A stretch of 64,000 nucleotides of DNA from Dermatemys mawii (GCA_007922305.1 ML677385.1:4366336-4430335); one strand, 5' to 3'; positions 12,701 to 22,932 are shown, counted from the stretch's first letter. A program made the numbers and translations. Notes: generated by a model not told the origin, from the letters alone.

Positions 12701-13864
12701 GCACTTGGCCCTTCTCTGGCTCAGTTTCCCCAGCTGTAAAAATAGAGATTGATACCTGCCCAAGGATGTGCTGAAGTCTACTTAATTACTATTTTTAAAA
12801 ATACTTTGTGGGTCTCTGATAGAAATGCTAAAGAAAGGAAGGTATTAGCAACAATGTGTTATGTTATGTAAAGAATTTTGACATCTTAAAAAAATTTCCA
12901 AGCCTGCTTCTGTTAGACACCCATCAGTACCTGTATGGCATGAAGAATGGACAACTAGAGTCTTTCTTCCATCTGTCAATTTTATCTGTGGAATCCAGAT
13001 TGAAAATATATTCTTTCATTAAGTAAATCTTGAAAATATAATGCTTTTGAAAGAGGTACTAATTAGCACTGGTTCGAATTGGACATGATAGGGAAAAGTA
13101 CGCAAGTTTCCTTAGTGTTTTCTTGCCTGTCTGTGCTGTGCCTACTTTCCTGTTGATCCATATACAAATACTTGTTACAATTTTCTCCACACTTGACCTC
13201 ATGAATAAAAACAATAAATGGTGCCAAATTGTTTAGTAGTTTTGCTATGTGCACAAATGAATATTAATATGCAAGAGCAAAACTCACTAGTACATGTAAC
13301 CATATGGAAAATGTCAGGGTCTCTAGAGGTGAAAGCTGCTGTACTAAACTACTAAGCAGTGCACTCGCAAACATTTTTTCTATGATTACAACTACTGTAA
13401 GTTAAAGGAAGGAAGGGTGTAGATTTGTGTTTGGGGAGGCCAGTCCCAGTCTTCCGTGAGGTTCTCACGCTCATTGAAACACAAAACCAGGTAAGTTTTG
13501 AAGTGATTATTTTGTACAGCCCAAAATGGCACCTAGTTATAGGAAGCTGATGTGGGCCTTCTGTGTAACAGTAGCCTGATGATAGCTATATATAATATGT
13601 TTTTTACTGGAGCCTTCCTTCCCTACTCAGATGTGGTGATAAAAATGCCACCCAAAAGAAAATAAAAATAGCATTTTCATGTGGATTCCTATTCTTATAT
13701 TTCTGAAAAGTAAATCTACCTGCTGAAATCTGCACATTTGTTATCTTGATAATTAATTGTGCATCTGTACAACTTCTCTTCATTGACATCCTTTTTTATT
13801 GCAAACATGGTGGATGAACACTTCGCTTCTTTATGTTTCTTTCTTTATTTATGCTTTTTTGTAG
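9718..13864 (+). other. EFHC2 intron, repeat-poor
   Basis: This 4.1-kb intron contains a short palindromic MITE at 10080-10190 (tcctgcaaacacctacgcac ... atgcaggattgagac). A repeat of unknown class with recurring gtcagagccagag-like units lies at about 10790-11165. SINE-like (MIR-type) fragments lie at 11930-12050 (ggaaaactgaagcacaatgc, agccaggaatagaac) and 12640-12790 (ctggctcagtttcccc). No coding sequence was found. Confidence 0.5.
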
Positions 13865-14015
13865 GTTTTGTCTTTTGATGCCTATTTTGATGAAGAAGTG
13901 CCTGAAAAAAATCAAGAGCTATATAGAATAAGACATTGTAAAATATACTTCTATCTTGAAGATGACACAATTCAAGTGGTTGAACCCCAAGTCAAAAATA
14001 GTGGAATACCACAAG
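13865..14015 (+). CDS. EFHC2: EFHC2 exon, first half of DM10 domain 1
   Basis: The exon has 151 bases, 50 codons plus the first base of a split Gly codon. The acceptor is tttgtag and the donor gtacct at 14016. It starts [12 protein letters not shown] and carries the DM10 core [15 protein letters not shown], in which the DDTI signature is shared by all three DM10 repeats. The open frame runs on past the donor for a few codons, but homology stops at the splice site. The next intron is the 23.6-kb one that holds the DIRS elements. Confidence 0.92.
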
Positions 14016-14117
14016 GTACCTTATTTATAATAGACCATCCTTTGTTTCTTCACCTCTAATCTTTTCCCCATTGAAGTCTTTGTCCATCTAAAAGTGTACC
14101 TAAAGTATCTGCTTACC

Positions 14118-14155
14118 TAGGCCTGTTCTAGACTACAAAGTTTTGCCGGCATAGT
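14118..14155. mobile_element. Left end of MITE split by DIRS insertion
   Basis: The sequence taggcctgttctagactaca followed by aagttttgccggcatag is the inverted repeat of 20755-20795 (gctatgcttgctaaatcttt, gtaatgtagacaaatcc). The two ends belong to one MITE interrupted by the 6.4-kb DIRS element. Confidence 0.7.
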
Positions 14156-14355
14156 TCTTCTTCGAGTGGTTGCTCATATGCATTCCAAGTAGGTGTGTGC
14201 TCGCGCAGCGTGCACGGCTGCCGGAAGATTTTTACCCTAGCAACCCCCGCCGGGTTGGCTATGGAGCCCCCTGGAGTGGCACCTTTATGGCGCTGGATGT
14301 ATACAGTAGCCGACCCGGCGCCCCTCAGTTCCTTCTTATCGCCCGTGACGGTGGC
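14156..14355. repeat. DIRS left inverted terminal repeat
   Basis: Starts tcttcttcgagtggttgctc and is the imperfect reverse complement of 20329-20555. Both share ctcgcgcagcgtgcacggct, ccctagcaacccc, ctggagtggc and tatggcgctgga. The left boundary is set by where the internal complementary region stops matching. Confidence 0.85.
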
Positions 14356-14520
14356 TGGAACGGTGGAGACCTCCCTTAGTCTTCACTCTCCCTAGCTTTC
14401 CTGTTCTTAGTTGTGATAGTTAGAGTAGTTGTTCTTAGTTAGTTGTTAATAATTTTTTTCTGTATATAGTTCGTTAAAGGATAGGGGGTTTCTCCCCTAA
14501 CCCAGCTGGAGTCGGGGCCC

Positions 14521-16558
14521 ATGCCCAAGGCTCCGGGCTTTAAGCCCTGTGCTTCTTACGGGAAGCTTATGCCAATTGGCGACCCGCACTAGTCCAGCTT
14601 AAAGTGCCTCGGGGAGTCCCACCTGGCGGAAAAGTGTAAGATCTGCCGAAGTTTCCGCCCGAGGACAAAAAAGGAGCAGGACATTAGATTAAGGCATCTC
14701 CTGATGGAAGCGGCTCTCAGCCCGGCACCGCCGTCTTCCGGTGCGGAGACCACCCCGTCCGCTTCAGTCAGGAGCGCTCCGACCTCGGCGGCCACCGCAA
14801 CACCAGCGCAGAGCCGATCAGAGGGACTTCACGGCACCGGCACAAAGCCGATCAGAGGGACTTCACGGCACCGCGGCGCTGAAGACCTCTTTGCTGGGAC
14901 AGCACAGGTCCCACTCTCCTCAAAAGAGGAAGAAGCCGGAGAAGTCGGTCCCGACCCCTTCAGCAGGGCAAGCTCCGCCGGCCCAGGGCCCTGCAGCGAA
15001 CCGCCCGAGACCATTGGGTCAGACTGTGGCGCCATTGACTCCGGCCCCATCAGAGGTGCCGTTGAGTTCGACCCCCCTAGGCTCCCCACCTAGAGTGTCG
15101 GTTGAGCAGTGCCTACCCTCAACACCGGACACCTTTAACACGGCGAGAGACATCATCGCCCTCACAGAGCCGGAGCAGGTTCAAACAGCCGCTCAAGTAC
15201 CAGTGAGAGCAGTAGTGTCGAAGGGTAAACCGGCTTTCTCCTGGGGCGTGCCACGTGGGGATCTCTGGCACCGCTCACACTCCACTGTCCGGTCCAGGTC
15301 CCATCACCGATCTGAGTCCTGGCGCCATTCCACCTCCCGGCGCCGGTCGCACTCTCGGCGTCGGTTAGACTCTTGGTGCTGCGATGTTGATCGGTGCCGG
15401 GAGGCAGACCATGACCGATCAGGCTCCCGGCACCGGATACCTCAGCACCAATCAGCATCGCGGCGCCGGTCACACTCGCGCCATCGGTCACCACGGTACC
15501 GATCGACATTGCGGCGCTGGTCAGACCTGCGACACCGGGCGTCGCCACGGCACCGGTCGAGGTCTCTGTACCGGTCAGGTTCCCGGCACCGGTCTTCCCT
15601 GGGTTATCGGGAGGATTCTAGGCATAGGTCACCCTCCACACTCCAATCGGGGCAGCGATCAACAAGACTCAGCGCCCCCAGGTACCAGTGCCAGTCAGCT
15701 TCAAGGTCCAGATCTGGCTCGCGGTACCGGAGCAGGCGTCGGTCGGGATCCAGGCGTAGCAGGTCTCCGTTCCATAGGCCCTCTCAATGCTGGTCACCGA
15801 GCGTAGTGTGCCACCCATCCCCCGGTGGTAGGCCCACAGCCCCACCGTGGCCCTCCCGGTCAGCTTCCCGCTCGTCTTGTTCTGATGGGGACACGAGACT
15901 GGAGCCTTACTCAGAGGGAGAGGCAGGTGACCAGTGGCAGACCTCAAGCCAAGGCCAGTCCCAATGGCCATTTTGGACCCCGTGGGCTTATCATGAGTCA
16001 CAAGGGGCCCCCCCTGGAACCTCCAGACGCTCGACGGAACCGTGGGTCCCGGAGGCAGCGTTGGGGCGTCCTCCCCTGGACCCAGCAGTTCCCTCAACCA
16101 CCGGGGCATCTATTGTTCAGCCGGCACCAGCATTGGAGGCCCCGGTTCCCGAGCTGCCTCAGACAGAGAAGGTGCTGGAGTACTTGGCCCCTGGCCTCTC
16201 TTTGGGGTCATCCCCAGATGAGGCCGTCGCAGGCACCACTGTGTCGGGTCCTCCTCCCATAGACCTTGCCGCGCACCAGGACCTCTTCAGGCGGGTGGCA
16301 AGGAGCATGAACCTCCAGGCGGAGGAGGTCGTGGAGTCGGAGGACCCGGTGGTAGACATTTTATCAGTGGCGGCTCCTACTAGGGTAGCTCTGCCAATCA
16401 TCCGCACGATTGAGAACAATATCAAAACTCCATGGCAGTCCCTGGCATCAATCCCGCCAACAGCTAAGGGGGTTGAAAGAAAATACTCTGTGCCAGCTAA
16501 GGGATGTGAATTTTTGTACACCATCCCCTCCCTTGTTCCCTCGTGGTGTCAGCGGTGA
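14521..16558 (+). pseudogene. DIRS gag, N-terminal and Arg/Ser-rich part, broken
   Basis: The probable start is ATG at 14521 (MPKAPGFKPCAS), not the later Met at 14741. The first 42 codons hold zinc-knuckle-like residues C10, C29, H34, C39 and C42; position 13 is Tyr where Cys would be expected. A TAG at 14590-14592 interrupts them. A 34-bp tandem duplication (14813-14846 repeated at 14847-14880) then shifts the frame by one into the long frame that runs to 16558. Codons for an Arg/Ser/His repeat lie at about 15280-15790. A conserved gag block follows at about 16260-16520 (HQDLFRRVA). The frame ends at TGA 16556-16558, where indels displace the reading. Confidence 0.8.
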
Positions 16559-16573
16559 ACCAGAAGGAGTGGC

Positions 16574-17143
16574 ATGGGCAGCAGGCCTTGGCACCAAAAT
16601 CCCATGATGCCAAGCGCCTGGACTTGTTGGCTGAAAGGTTTATTCGCTGGTGGTCTGCAGCTTAGAGTGGCAAACCAGCAAGCCCTGTTCAGCCGCTATG
16701 CTTTCAACTCCTGGAACTCCATGTTAAAGTTTAAAGAATTAATTCCTTTGGAGTCCAGGAATGAGTTTGCTGCCTTCGTGGACGAGGGAAAAAAGGTGGC
16801 CAGGACATCGCTGCAGGCCTCACTAGACTCAGCAGACTCGGCAGCGCATACTCTAGCTTCCAGGATCGCGATGAGGCGTGTATCCTGGTTACAAGGATCG
16901 GGCCTTCCACCGGAGGTGCAGCAAACCCTGCAGGGCCTCCCCTTTGAGGGCACGGGGCTTTTTTCGGAGAAGACTGACTCCAGGCTCCAGTCCTTAAAGG
17001 ACTCTAGGACCTTGATAAGGTCTTTGGGGATGCACATCCCGGCTACCCAGAGACGCCCTTTCAGGCCTCAGCCTCAACGCCCTTTCCCGTCTCCCAGGCC
17101 AAGACCAGACTTCTCTAGATGCAGAGGGCATGGGGGTAGGTGA
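16574..17143 (+). pseudogene. DIRS gag, C-terminal part
   Basis: This is the continuation of gag after the break at 16556. Clear gag residues begin at about 16640 (GGLQLRVANQQALFSRY) and include FAAFVDEGKKVARTSLQASL and LASRIAMRRVSW. It ends in a basic Pro/Arg-rich tail (RRPFRPQPQRPFPSPRPRP) suited to nucleic-acid binding. The same blocks can be recognised in the decayed copies at 28083-28755 (minus) and 57300-57480, which confirms that this is element protein and not host coding sequence. The ATG at 16574 is not expected to be a natural start. Confidence 0.8.
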
Positions 17144-19144
17144 CGGTCAGCCCCTCGCCAGAACCAAGGGCAACCTCAAGGGCCTGCGAGGCCTCCTCAG
17201 GGCCAGAGGCAAAACTTTTGAAGGGTTTGTCGAGGACGACTTACCAATTATCGCCCTGGATCCTTTCCCCCCGTTTTATCAACGTCTGGCCTGTTTTCAT
17301 CGTGCTTGGTACTCAATAACTTCAGACCGTTGGGTGCTACGCACGGTGGAAAAGGGCTATTCTCTCCAGTTGTCTTCTTACCCTCCCTCCCACCCACCCT
17401 CCCCGTTCCTCTTCAGGGACCCTTCTCACGAGCAGCTCCTCTTACAGGAGGTATGTTCCCTCTTGTCTTTGGGAGCCATAGAGGAGGTTCCGGTGGAGCT
17501 AAGGGGTCGAGGTTTTTATTCCCGTTATATTTTAATCCCCAAGGCAAAAGGGGTCTAAGACCCATTCTAGACCTGCGGGAACTCAACAAGTACATGATAA
17601 AGTTGAAGTTTCGCATGTTTTCCCTGGGATCTATAATTCCCTCTCTGGATCTGGGAGACTGGTACGCCGCCCTCGACATGAAGGACGCGTACTTCCATAT
17701 CGCCATATTTCCACCTCACAGACTCCTGTTACGCTTCGTGGCAGGCAACAATCATTACCAGTTCACAGCTCTCCCGTTTGGGCTCTCCACAGCGCCGCGG
17801 GTCTTCACCAAGTGCATGGCCGTGGTTGCAGCTTTCCTGCACTAAAGGAAGGTGGCAGTGTTCCCATACTTAGACGATTGGCTAGTCAAGGGCAGGTCCA
17901 GACAGCAGGTGCAGTCCCACGTTCAGCTGATCATGGCTACATTCTGCAGACTGGGCATTCTGCTCAATTTCGAGAAGTCAACTCTAGAACCCAGACAGAA
18001 GCTGGAGTTCATAGGTGCGGTACTAGACTCTACCGTGGCAAACGCTTCTCTTCCCCTCGCTTGGTTTCACGTAATGTCATCCATGATATCGAACATCCGG
18101 ATGTTCCCGACCACAACAGTGCTTACGTGCCTAAGCCTACTCGGTCACATGGTTTTGTGCACGTACATCACACGTTATGCCAGACTGCGTCTACGCCCTC
18201 TGCAGTCATGGCTGTCGACTGTGTATCGGCCAAGTCGGGACAGTCTAAATATGATACTTACGGTCCCAGCAGAGGTGCTGTCTACCCTGGTGTGGTGGCA
18301 GGAGTCGTCTCTGGTCCGCGAAGGCCTTCCCTTTCACCCCCCTCACCCTTCAAAGTCCCTAGTAACGGACGCCTCGGCGCTCGGGTGGGGTGCGCATCTG
18401 GGAGTTGCCAGAACCCAGGGTCTATGGTCGTCAGACGACCTGGCCCTACACATAAATGTTCGGGAACTAAGGGCTGTTCGCCTGGCGTGCCAGGCGTTCA
18501 AGGACCAGCTTCAGGGTCAATGTGTGTCGATTCTAACGGACAGCACAATGGCCATGTTTTACATCGACAAACAGGGAGGTGCTCACTCCTCCCCCCTGTG
18601 CAACGAAGCGGTTCTTCTTTGGAACTTCTGCATAGCCCACTCCATATACCCGGTGGCATCTTTTCTCCTGGGGCTCCAGAACACTCTGGCAGATCACCTG
18701 AGCAGATCCTTTTGGTCCCACGAATGGTCAATTCGCCCAGACATTATTCGCTCAATCTTCCAAAGGTGGGGGACTCCCCAGATTGACCTCTTTGCTACCA
18801 TGATCAGTCAGAAGTCCAAACGATTCTGCTCACTAAGAGGAGGCTCACCCGGCTCCCTGACGGACGCTTTCCTCCTCTCATGGGAGGGTCAGCTGATGTA
18901 TGCATTCCCCCCCTTTCCCCTCGTGTACAGAGTCCTGCTCAAAGCCTGGAGAGAGGGCGCTCACCTGATTCTGATCGCCCTGGCATGGCCCAGACAACAT
19001 TGGTACACCCTGCTTCTGGAAATGTCAATGGAAACGCCAATAACCCTACCGATTTGGCCAGACCTGATATCTCAAGACTACGGTCGCCTCCGTCACCCAG
19101 ACCTGCAGTCGCTCCACCTCACAGCATGGAAAATTTGTGGCTAA
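17130..19144 (+). pseudogene. DIRS pol: reverse transcriptase and RNase H, two lesions
   Basis: The N-terminal part lies at 17130-17558 (YSITSDRWVLRTVEKGY, SLGAIEEVP). A one-base shift near 17555 moves reading to the next frame, where RT motifs follow: GLRPILDLRELNKY, LDMKDAYFHI, LPFGLSTAPRVF. A TAA stop at 17843-17845 falls between LPFG and the catalytic YLDD at 17867-17878. RNase H features follow: VTDASALGWGAHLG at about 18362, ELRAVRLACQAF, DSTMAMFYID and NTLADHLSR. A C-terminal block, PQIDLFATMISQ to LQSLHLTAWK, ends at 19144. No separate methyltransferase domain was recognised. Only two breaks in about 670 codons imply recent activity. Confidence 0.88.
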
Positions 19145-20193
19145 CGGAGGCAGAGCGTCTCTGCTCTAGTCCCGTGCAGCAGGTCCTCTTGGGGAGTAGG
19201 AAGCCTTCCACTAGGCTTACTTACTCAGCGAAGTGGAAGCGTTTCTTCTGCTGGTGTTCACCGAGAAACGTCTCCCTGAGATCTGCGCTGATCCATCTTA
19301 TATTGGACTATTTACTTCAGCTTAAACATCAGGGTTTAGCGCTAGCCACAATTAGAGTGCACCTGGTGGCAATTTCTGCATTCCACCAGGGGATCTCGGG
19401 TCAATCGGTGTTCTCAAACCCTATGGTCGCCAGATTCCTTAAAGGTCTAGATCGCTTGTACCCCCAGGTACGCCAGCCGATCCCCTCTTTGGATCTAAAC
19501 TTAGTCCTTTCCCGACTTATGGGGCCCCCGTTTGAGCCTATGGTCACTTGTTCCCTTCTATACCTGTCATGGAAGATGGTATTTCTGGTCGCAATAACTT
19601 CAGCGAGAAGGGTGTTGGAAATCAGAGCTCTGACCTCAGAGCCCCCGTACACCATATTCCACAAAGACAAGGTGCAGCTGAGACCTCACCCTGCCTTCTT
19701 GCCAAAAGTAGTCTCAACATTCCACATGAACCAGGAGATATTCCTCTCAGTGTTCTTTCCTAAGCCTCATACCTCAAGTCAAGAGCAGCGCCTGCACACC
19801 GTAGATGCCCGTAGGGCGCTTGCCTTCTACATTGAACGTACAAAGCCATTCAGAAAGTCTTCTCAGCTCTTCGTGGCAGTAGCGGACTGTATGAAGGGCC
19901 TTCCCGTTTCAACCCAGCGCATCTCATCTTGGATTACGGCATGCATCCGTACATGTTATGACCTAGCAGGTTCTTCAGTCAAACCATTTACTGCTCATTC
20001 TACCAGGGCGCAGGTGTCCTCGGCGGCCTTCCTGGCTCAAGTCCCAATACAGGAAATCTGTAGAGCTGCCACGTGGTCTTCGGTCCACGCCTTTGCTTCG
20101 CACTACGCGCTGGTACAGCAGTCTGCTGAGGATGCTGCTTTTGGATCTGCGGTGCTACAGTCAGTGGTCCGTCACTCCAACTTCACCGCCTAG
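18880..20193 (+). CDS. DIRS tyrosine recombinase (phage-integrase-type), intact frame
   Basis: This 437-codon frame has no interruption. It would integrate the circular double-stranded DNA copy of the element by strand exchange through a 3'-phosphotyrosine link. Catalytic residues by position are Arg243 or 244 (ITSARRVLEIRAL), His373 and Arg376 (AHSTRA), Trp399 in the place of the second His (ATWSS) and the nucleophile Tyr409 (SHYAL). The conserved N-terminal SAM-like core-binding part starts around Met83 (ENLWLTEAERLC, STRLTYSAKWKRFFCWC). The first 80 codons overlap the pol C-terminus in another frame, so translation may begin at Met83 (19126). A decayed homologue lies at 26842-27520 on the minus strand. 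Confidence 0.88.
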   Translation: MGGSADVCIPPLSPRVQSPAQSLERGRSPDSDRPGMAQTTLVHPASGNVNGNANNPTDLARPDISRLRSPPSPRPAVAPPHSMENLWLTEAERLCSSPVQQVLLGSRKPSTRLTYSAKWKRFFCWCSPRNVSLRSALIHLILDYLLQLKHQGLALATIRVHLVAISAFHQGISGQSVFSNPMVARFLKGLDRLYPQVRQPIPSLDLNLVLSRLMGPPFEPMVTCSLLYLSWKMVFLVAITSARRVLEIRALTSEPPYTIFHKDKVQLRPHPAFLPKVVSTFHMNQEIFLSVFFPKPHTSSQEQRLHTVDARRALAFYIERTKPFRKSSQLFVAVADCMKGLPVSTQRISSWITACIRTCYDLAGSSVKPFTAHSTRAQVSSAAFLAQVPIQEICRAATWSSVHAFASHYALVQQSAEDAAFGSAVLQSVVRHSNFTA

Positions 20194-20207
20194 GTAAGGC
20201 TTGGGAG

Positions 20208-20312
20208 TCACCTACTTGGAATGCATATGAGCAACCACTCGAAGAAGAGAATGGGGTTACTTACCCAGTAACTGTTGTTCTTCGAGATGTGTTGCTCATA
20301 TCCATTCCAAAA
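20208..20312. repeat. DIRS internal complementary region
   Basis: The first half (cctacttggaatgcatatga, gcaaccactcgaagaaga) is the reverse complement of the left end of the element from 14156. The second half (ggggttacttacccagtaac, tgttgttcttcgagatgtg) is the reverse complement of the right end to 20555. The two are joined at gaat. In DIRS1 this region is the template that lets a linear cDNA be closed into a circle. It lies 15 bases after the recombinase stop. Confidence 0.85.
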
Positions 20313-20328
20313 ACCACCCTCCTTCCCC

Positions 20329-20555
20329 ACTGTCAGAGTCTCCGGCAAGAAGGAACTGAGGGGAGTGCCGGGTCGGCTACTGTATATATCCAGCGCCATA
20401 AAGGCGCCACTCCAGGGGGTTCCATAGCTGACTGGGCCGGGGTTGCTAGGGTAAAAATCTTCTGGCAGCCGTGCACGCTGCGCGAGCACACACCTACTTG
20501 GAATGGATATGAGCAACACATCTTGAAGAACAACAGTTACTGGATAAGTAACCCC
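20329..20555. repeat. DIRS right inverted terminal repeat
   Basis: Reverse complement of the left repeat, with several substitutions. It ends ggatatgagcaacacatctt, gaagaacaacagttactgga, taagtaacccc. The right repeat extends about 30 bases beyond what the left repeat matches, as in known DIRS elements, where that extra end is matched only by the internal complementary region. Confidence 0.85.
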
Positions 20556-20800
20556 GTTTTATGTCCACTAGGAGTGTGAAAAAAATTGCACCCCTTAGCT
20601 GGCATAGCTGTCCTGACAAAACCCTCACTGCTGTCCGACAGAGGAGAGTGTCTGTCAGCATAGTTAATGTTTGTGGAGATAGTGCAACTATGCTGGCAGA
20701 AGAACTAGTGCTGGCTTATGGCATCTCTGTACTAGGGGGCTTTGCTAGAGTAGCTATGCTTGCTAAATCTTTGTAATGTAGACAAATCCATAGTGTAGCT
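20556..20800. mobile_element. Right part of MITE split by DIRS insertion
   Basis: This is a continuation of the MITE begun at 14118. It contains gctggcatagctgtcctgac and ends with the inverted counterpart of the left end. A 71-codon open frame in it is not believed to be real. Confidence 0.6.
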
Positions 20801-22801
20801 AATTTTGAGAACAAATCTATGAAAAGAGTATAAATAAGATTCCTTTTCTTGCCATGGCCATTAATGAGTACTTCCTCACAGGCTTCAGTTTAGAGGATCC
20901 AGGCCTAGTAGATGAACCTCCTATTTTTGAAAGAACATTCTATGACCAAGCTGATGGATAAAGTCCCTATTTTTACACAGCTGTGATTGAAAGTACATGA
21001 TTATGAGTCTTTCAGTCATGTAAACTCTTAGTTTTCCAAAGGGAAGTTGTATTTTATAGACGTCCATTCTTGTGTTGCTACTGCTACCTTAGAACTGGTA
21101 GTTAATTTCTCTATAGAATTCTAACATTGTTTATTGCCCACTTGGGTAGCATGTGCCTGCCTTTAGTGAGAAGGTACAGCAGCTTTTAGTGCCTCCAGCT
21201 GTCAGTTCCCTTATTCATAGAGCGGGTCTTACTAAAGCTGATCATTTTTTGATAGGGCATGCTAAATAATTTGTCACCAACACCCTCAAATTAATTGACT
21301 CCTGTGCACTGTGTTCACACCAGTATGCACAGGGCTAGCCTTTTGGGAAAGGGCTAGTGAGTTGAATTTTCTGGAATAAACACTAAATCTAATGAACTGG
21401 TTTTACATAAAAACTGTGTGATCTGCAGACACCCTCCTGCAGCAGAACTGTAGTGCAGCTGCAGTTCATTGGCGTTTGTGGGGCTAGCTATATACTTCTC
21501 AATATTTGAAATATTTGCAAAAGATAATGGTACAAATAAGCAAGAAGGCTGGGAACCGCTATGTCTCCCTAACCACTGGAGCATTTTGGGTACATTCTGA
21601 TGAATTTTAGTACATACATCGATATATACACATTAACTACTCAATCACCACAGTGCCCTTTAAGGTAGATAAGTATTATTAATTTCCCCATCTATCAAAC
21701 AATTATAAAGCAGAAATGTTACCTAACTGATCAGTAGAGCCCTACAAATCTGCAGATATCCACTTTATATCCGTAGATATCTGCAGATGCAGATGCGGTT
21801 GTATTATTTACTATCTTGGATACAGATCCAATTGTTTGTATCCACGCAGTGAGAGAGGGTGGTGATGCAGGCGTGGATACATATAAAAAGTGGAGTGCAG
21901 ATCACGGGTTGGATGCAAATTAATTGTCACAGATGCAGATCCAAATTTTTATATCTGCACAGGTATCTGTGATCAGTGTTAGAGGTGAAATAAAATCCAG
22001 GAGTCCCTTTTCCTTTAGACAGTGCTTTGTGTACTGAATGACACTGCCTCTCTTGGTGCTGAGTGACCCCTCGTGGTGATCAGAGGTCTCACTGGCTGTT
22101 CAGCAGACAAGCTGGCTCTGGTTCCAGCAAGAACTCCTAGTCCTTCATGGGCAGATGCTGTGTCAGGCTCTGGATGAAGGCTCGTCAAATCTCTGATTCT
22201 CTTAATGTGGAAAATTATGAAGAATTTAAACCCCCCAGTCTGTGATTGGAGATGGCAGCAGGTAAAGCTGTTCCTTGGTTCAGGTGATACAGGAATGAGA
22301 GACGTTACTTCTGGGTTAGATGTTCACAGCCTTTCTTGGCTACTAGAAAGATCTTCAACAGCTGGTGCACCTGAAGTTTGAGAGCCTGCAATACAACATA
22401 GGGTGCCACTTTGGGGCTTGTTGCAGGTTGTTTTACTAAAGCAAGATAGAACAAGAGCACTCTCAATTCCATTGGGTTTGGGTGTTAGAGCAAATATTTA
22501 TCCCTATTGCCCATGGAGTGTTAGGGGTTGGAGAGGCTAGGCTGCTGGGCTTAGAGTCCCACGCAGTTTGGGGCCTGGAAGACTCTGACTGGTCCCTTAC
22601 ATACTTGATTGCAGCTAGTGCTAACTGCTATTGGAGTACTTTTATTTTTTTCTTTTGGTTCTACATACTGAATCTTACCTTGAACATATTGTAGAGAAGC
22701 AAAAGTACTTTCAATGCACTATCAAGGTGTATCTGGAAGAACTTTACGGCTTATACATCTCTGTCCTGATTCTTTACTACAGAATTAGCAACTATTCTTC
22801 A
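20801..22801. other. EFHC2 intron, repeats, no gene
   Basis: At 21736-21975 there is a repeat with many tctgcagat-type units and inverted ends (ccctacaaatctgcagatat ... tatctgcacaggtatctg), probably a MITE. The rest is unremarkable AT-rich intron. Confidence 0.4.
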
Positions 22802-22803
22802 GA

Positions 22804-22932
22804 GACAAGATGGGCAAGGTAATATCTTTTATTGGGCCAACTGCTGTTGGAGAGAGAGACTGCGTTTGAAAGTTTGTCTCTCTCCCCAATCGAAGTTGGC
22901 CCAATAAAAGATATTACCTCGCCCCCCTTGTC
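22804..22932. repeat. Palindromic MITE
   Basis: The arm at 22804-22860 (gacaagatgggcaaggtaat, atcttttattgggccaac) pairs with 22876-22932 in reverse complement. The loop is about 15 bases. It fits a short non-autonomous DNA transposon made almost entirely of its terminal inverted repeats. Confidence 0.75.

Larger units (their letters stand above)
14156..20555 (+). mobile_element. DIRS-type tyrosine-recombinase retrotransposon, near full length
   Basis: This 6.4-kb element lies in sense with EFHC2 inside its large intron. In order it has a left inverted terminal repeat, gag (14521-17143), pol with RT and RNase H (17130-19144), a tyrosine recombinase overlapping the pol end (18880-20193), an internal complementary region (about 20208-20310) and a right inverted terminal repeat. 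Presence of a tyrosine recombinase, absence of an integrase, and inverted rather than direct ends place it in the DIRS order, DIRS1-like rather than Ngaro-like. No target duplication is visible, as expected. It is CpG-rich compared with the flanks, which points to fairly recent insertion. It is probably no longer autonomous because gag and pol contain stops and frameshifts. Confidence 0.93.

Noticed and set aside
15280..15790. Host SR splicing-factor exon
   Set aside because: The tract is embedded in gag between recognisable element blocks, and there is no splice site or host homology.
17812..18786. 324-codon open frame on + within the DIRS pol
   Set aside because: It overlaps the frame holding YLDD and RNase H motifs and has none of its own; an alternative-frame artefact of GC-rich coding sequence.
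14156..20555. Gypsy- or retrovirus-type element
   Set aside because: There is no integrase, protease or direct LTR; ends are inverted and a tyrosine recombinase is present. Ngaro was also considered and rejected because that group has split direct repeats.
22804..22932. CRISPR-like or tRNA-like structure
   Set aside because: A single inverted repeat typical of a MITE in a vertebrate genome; no spacers, and no tRNA fold or A/B boxes seen.
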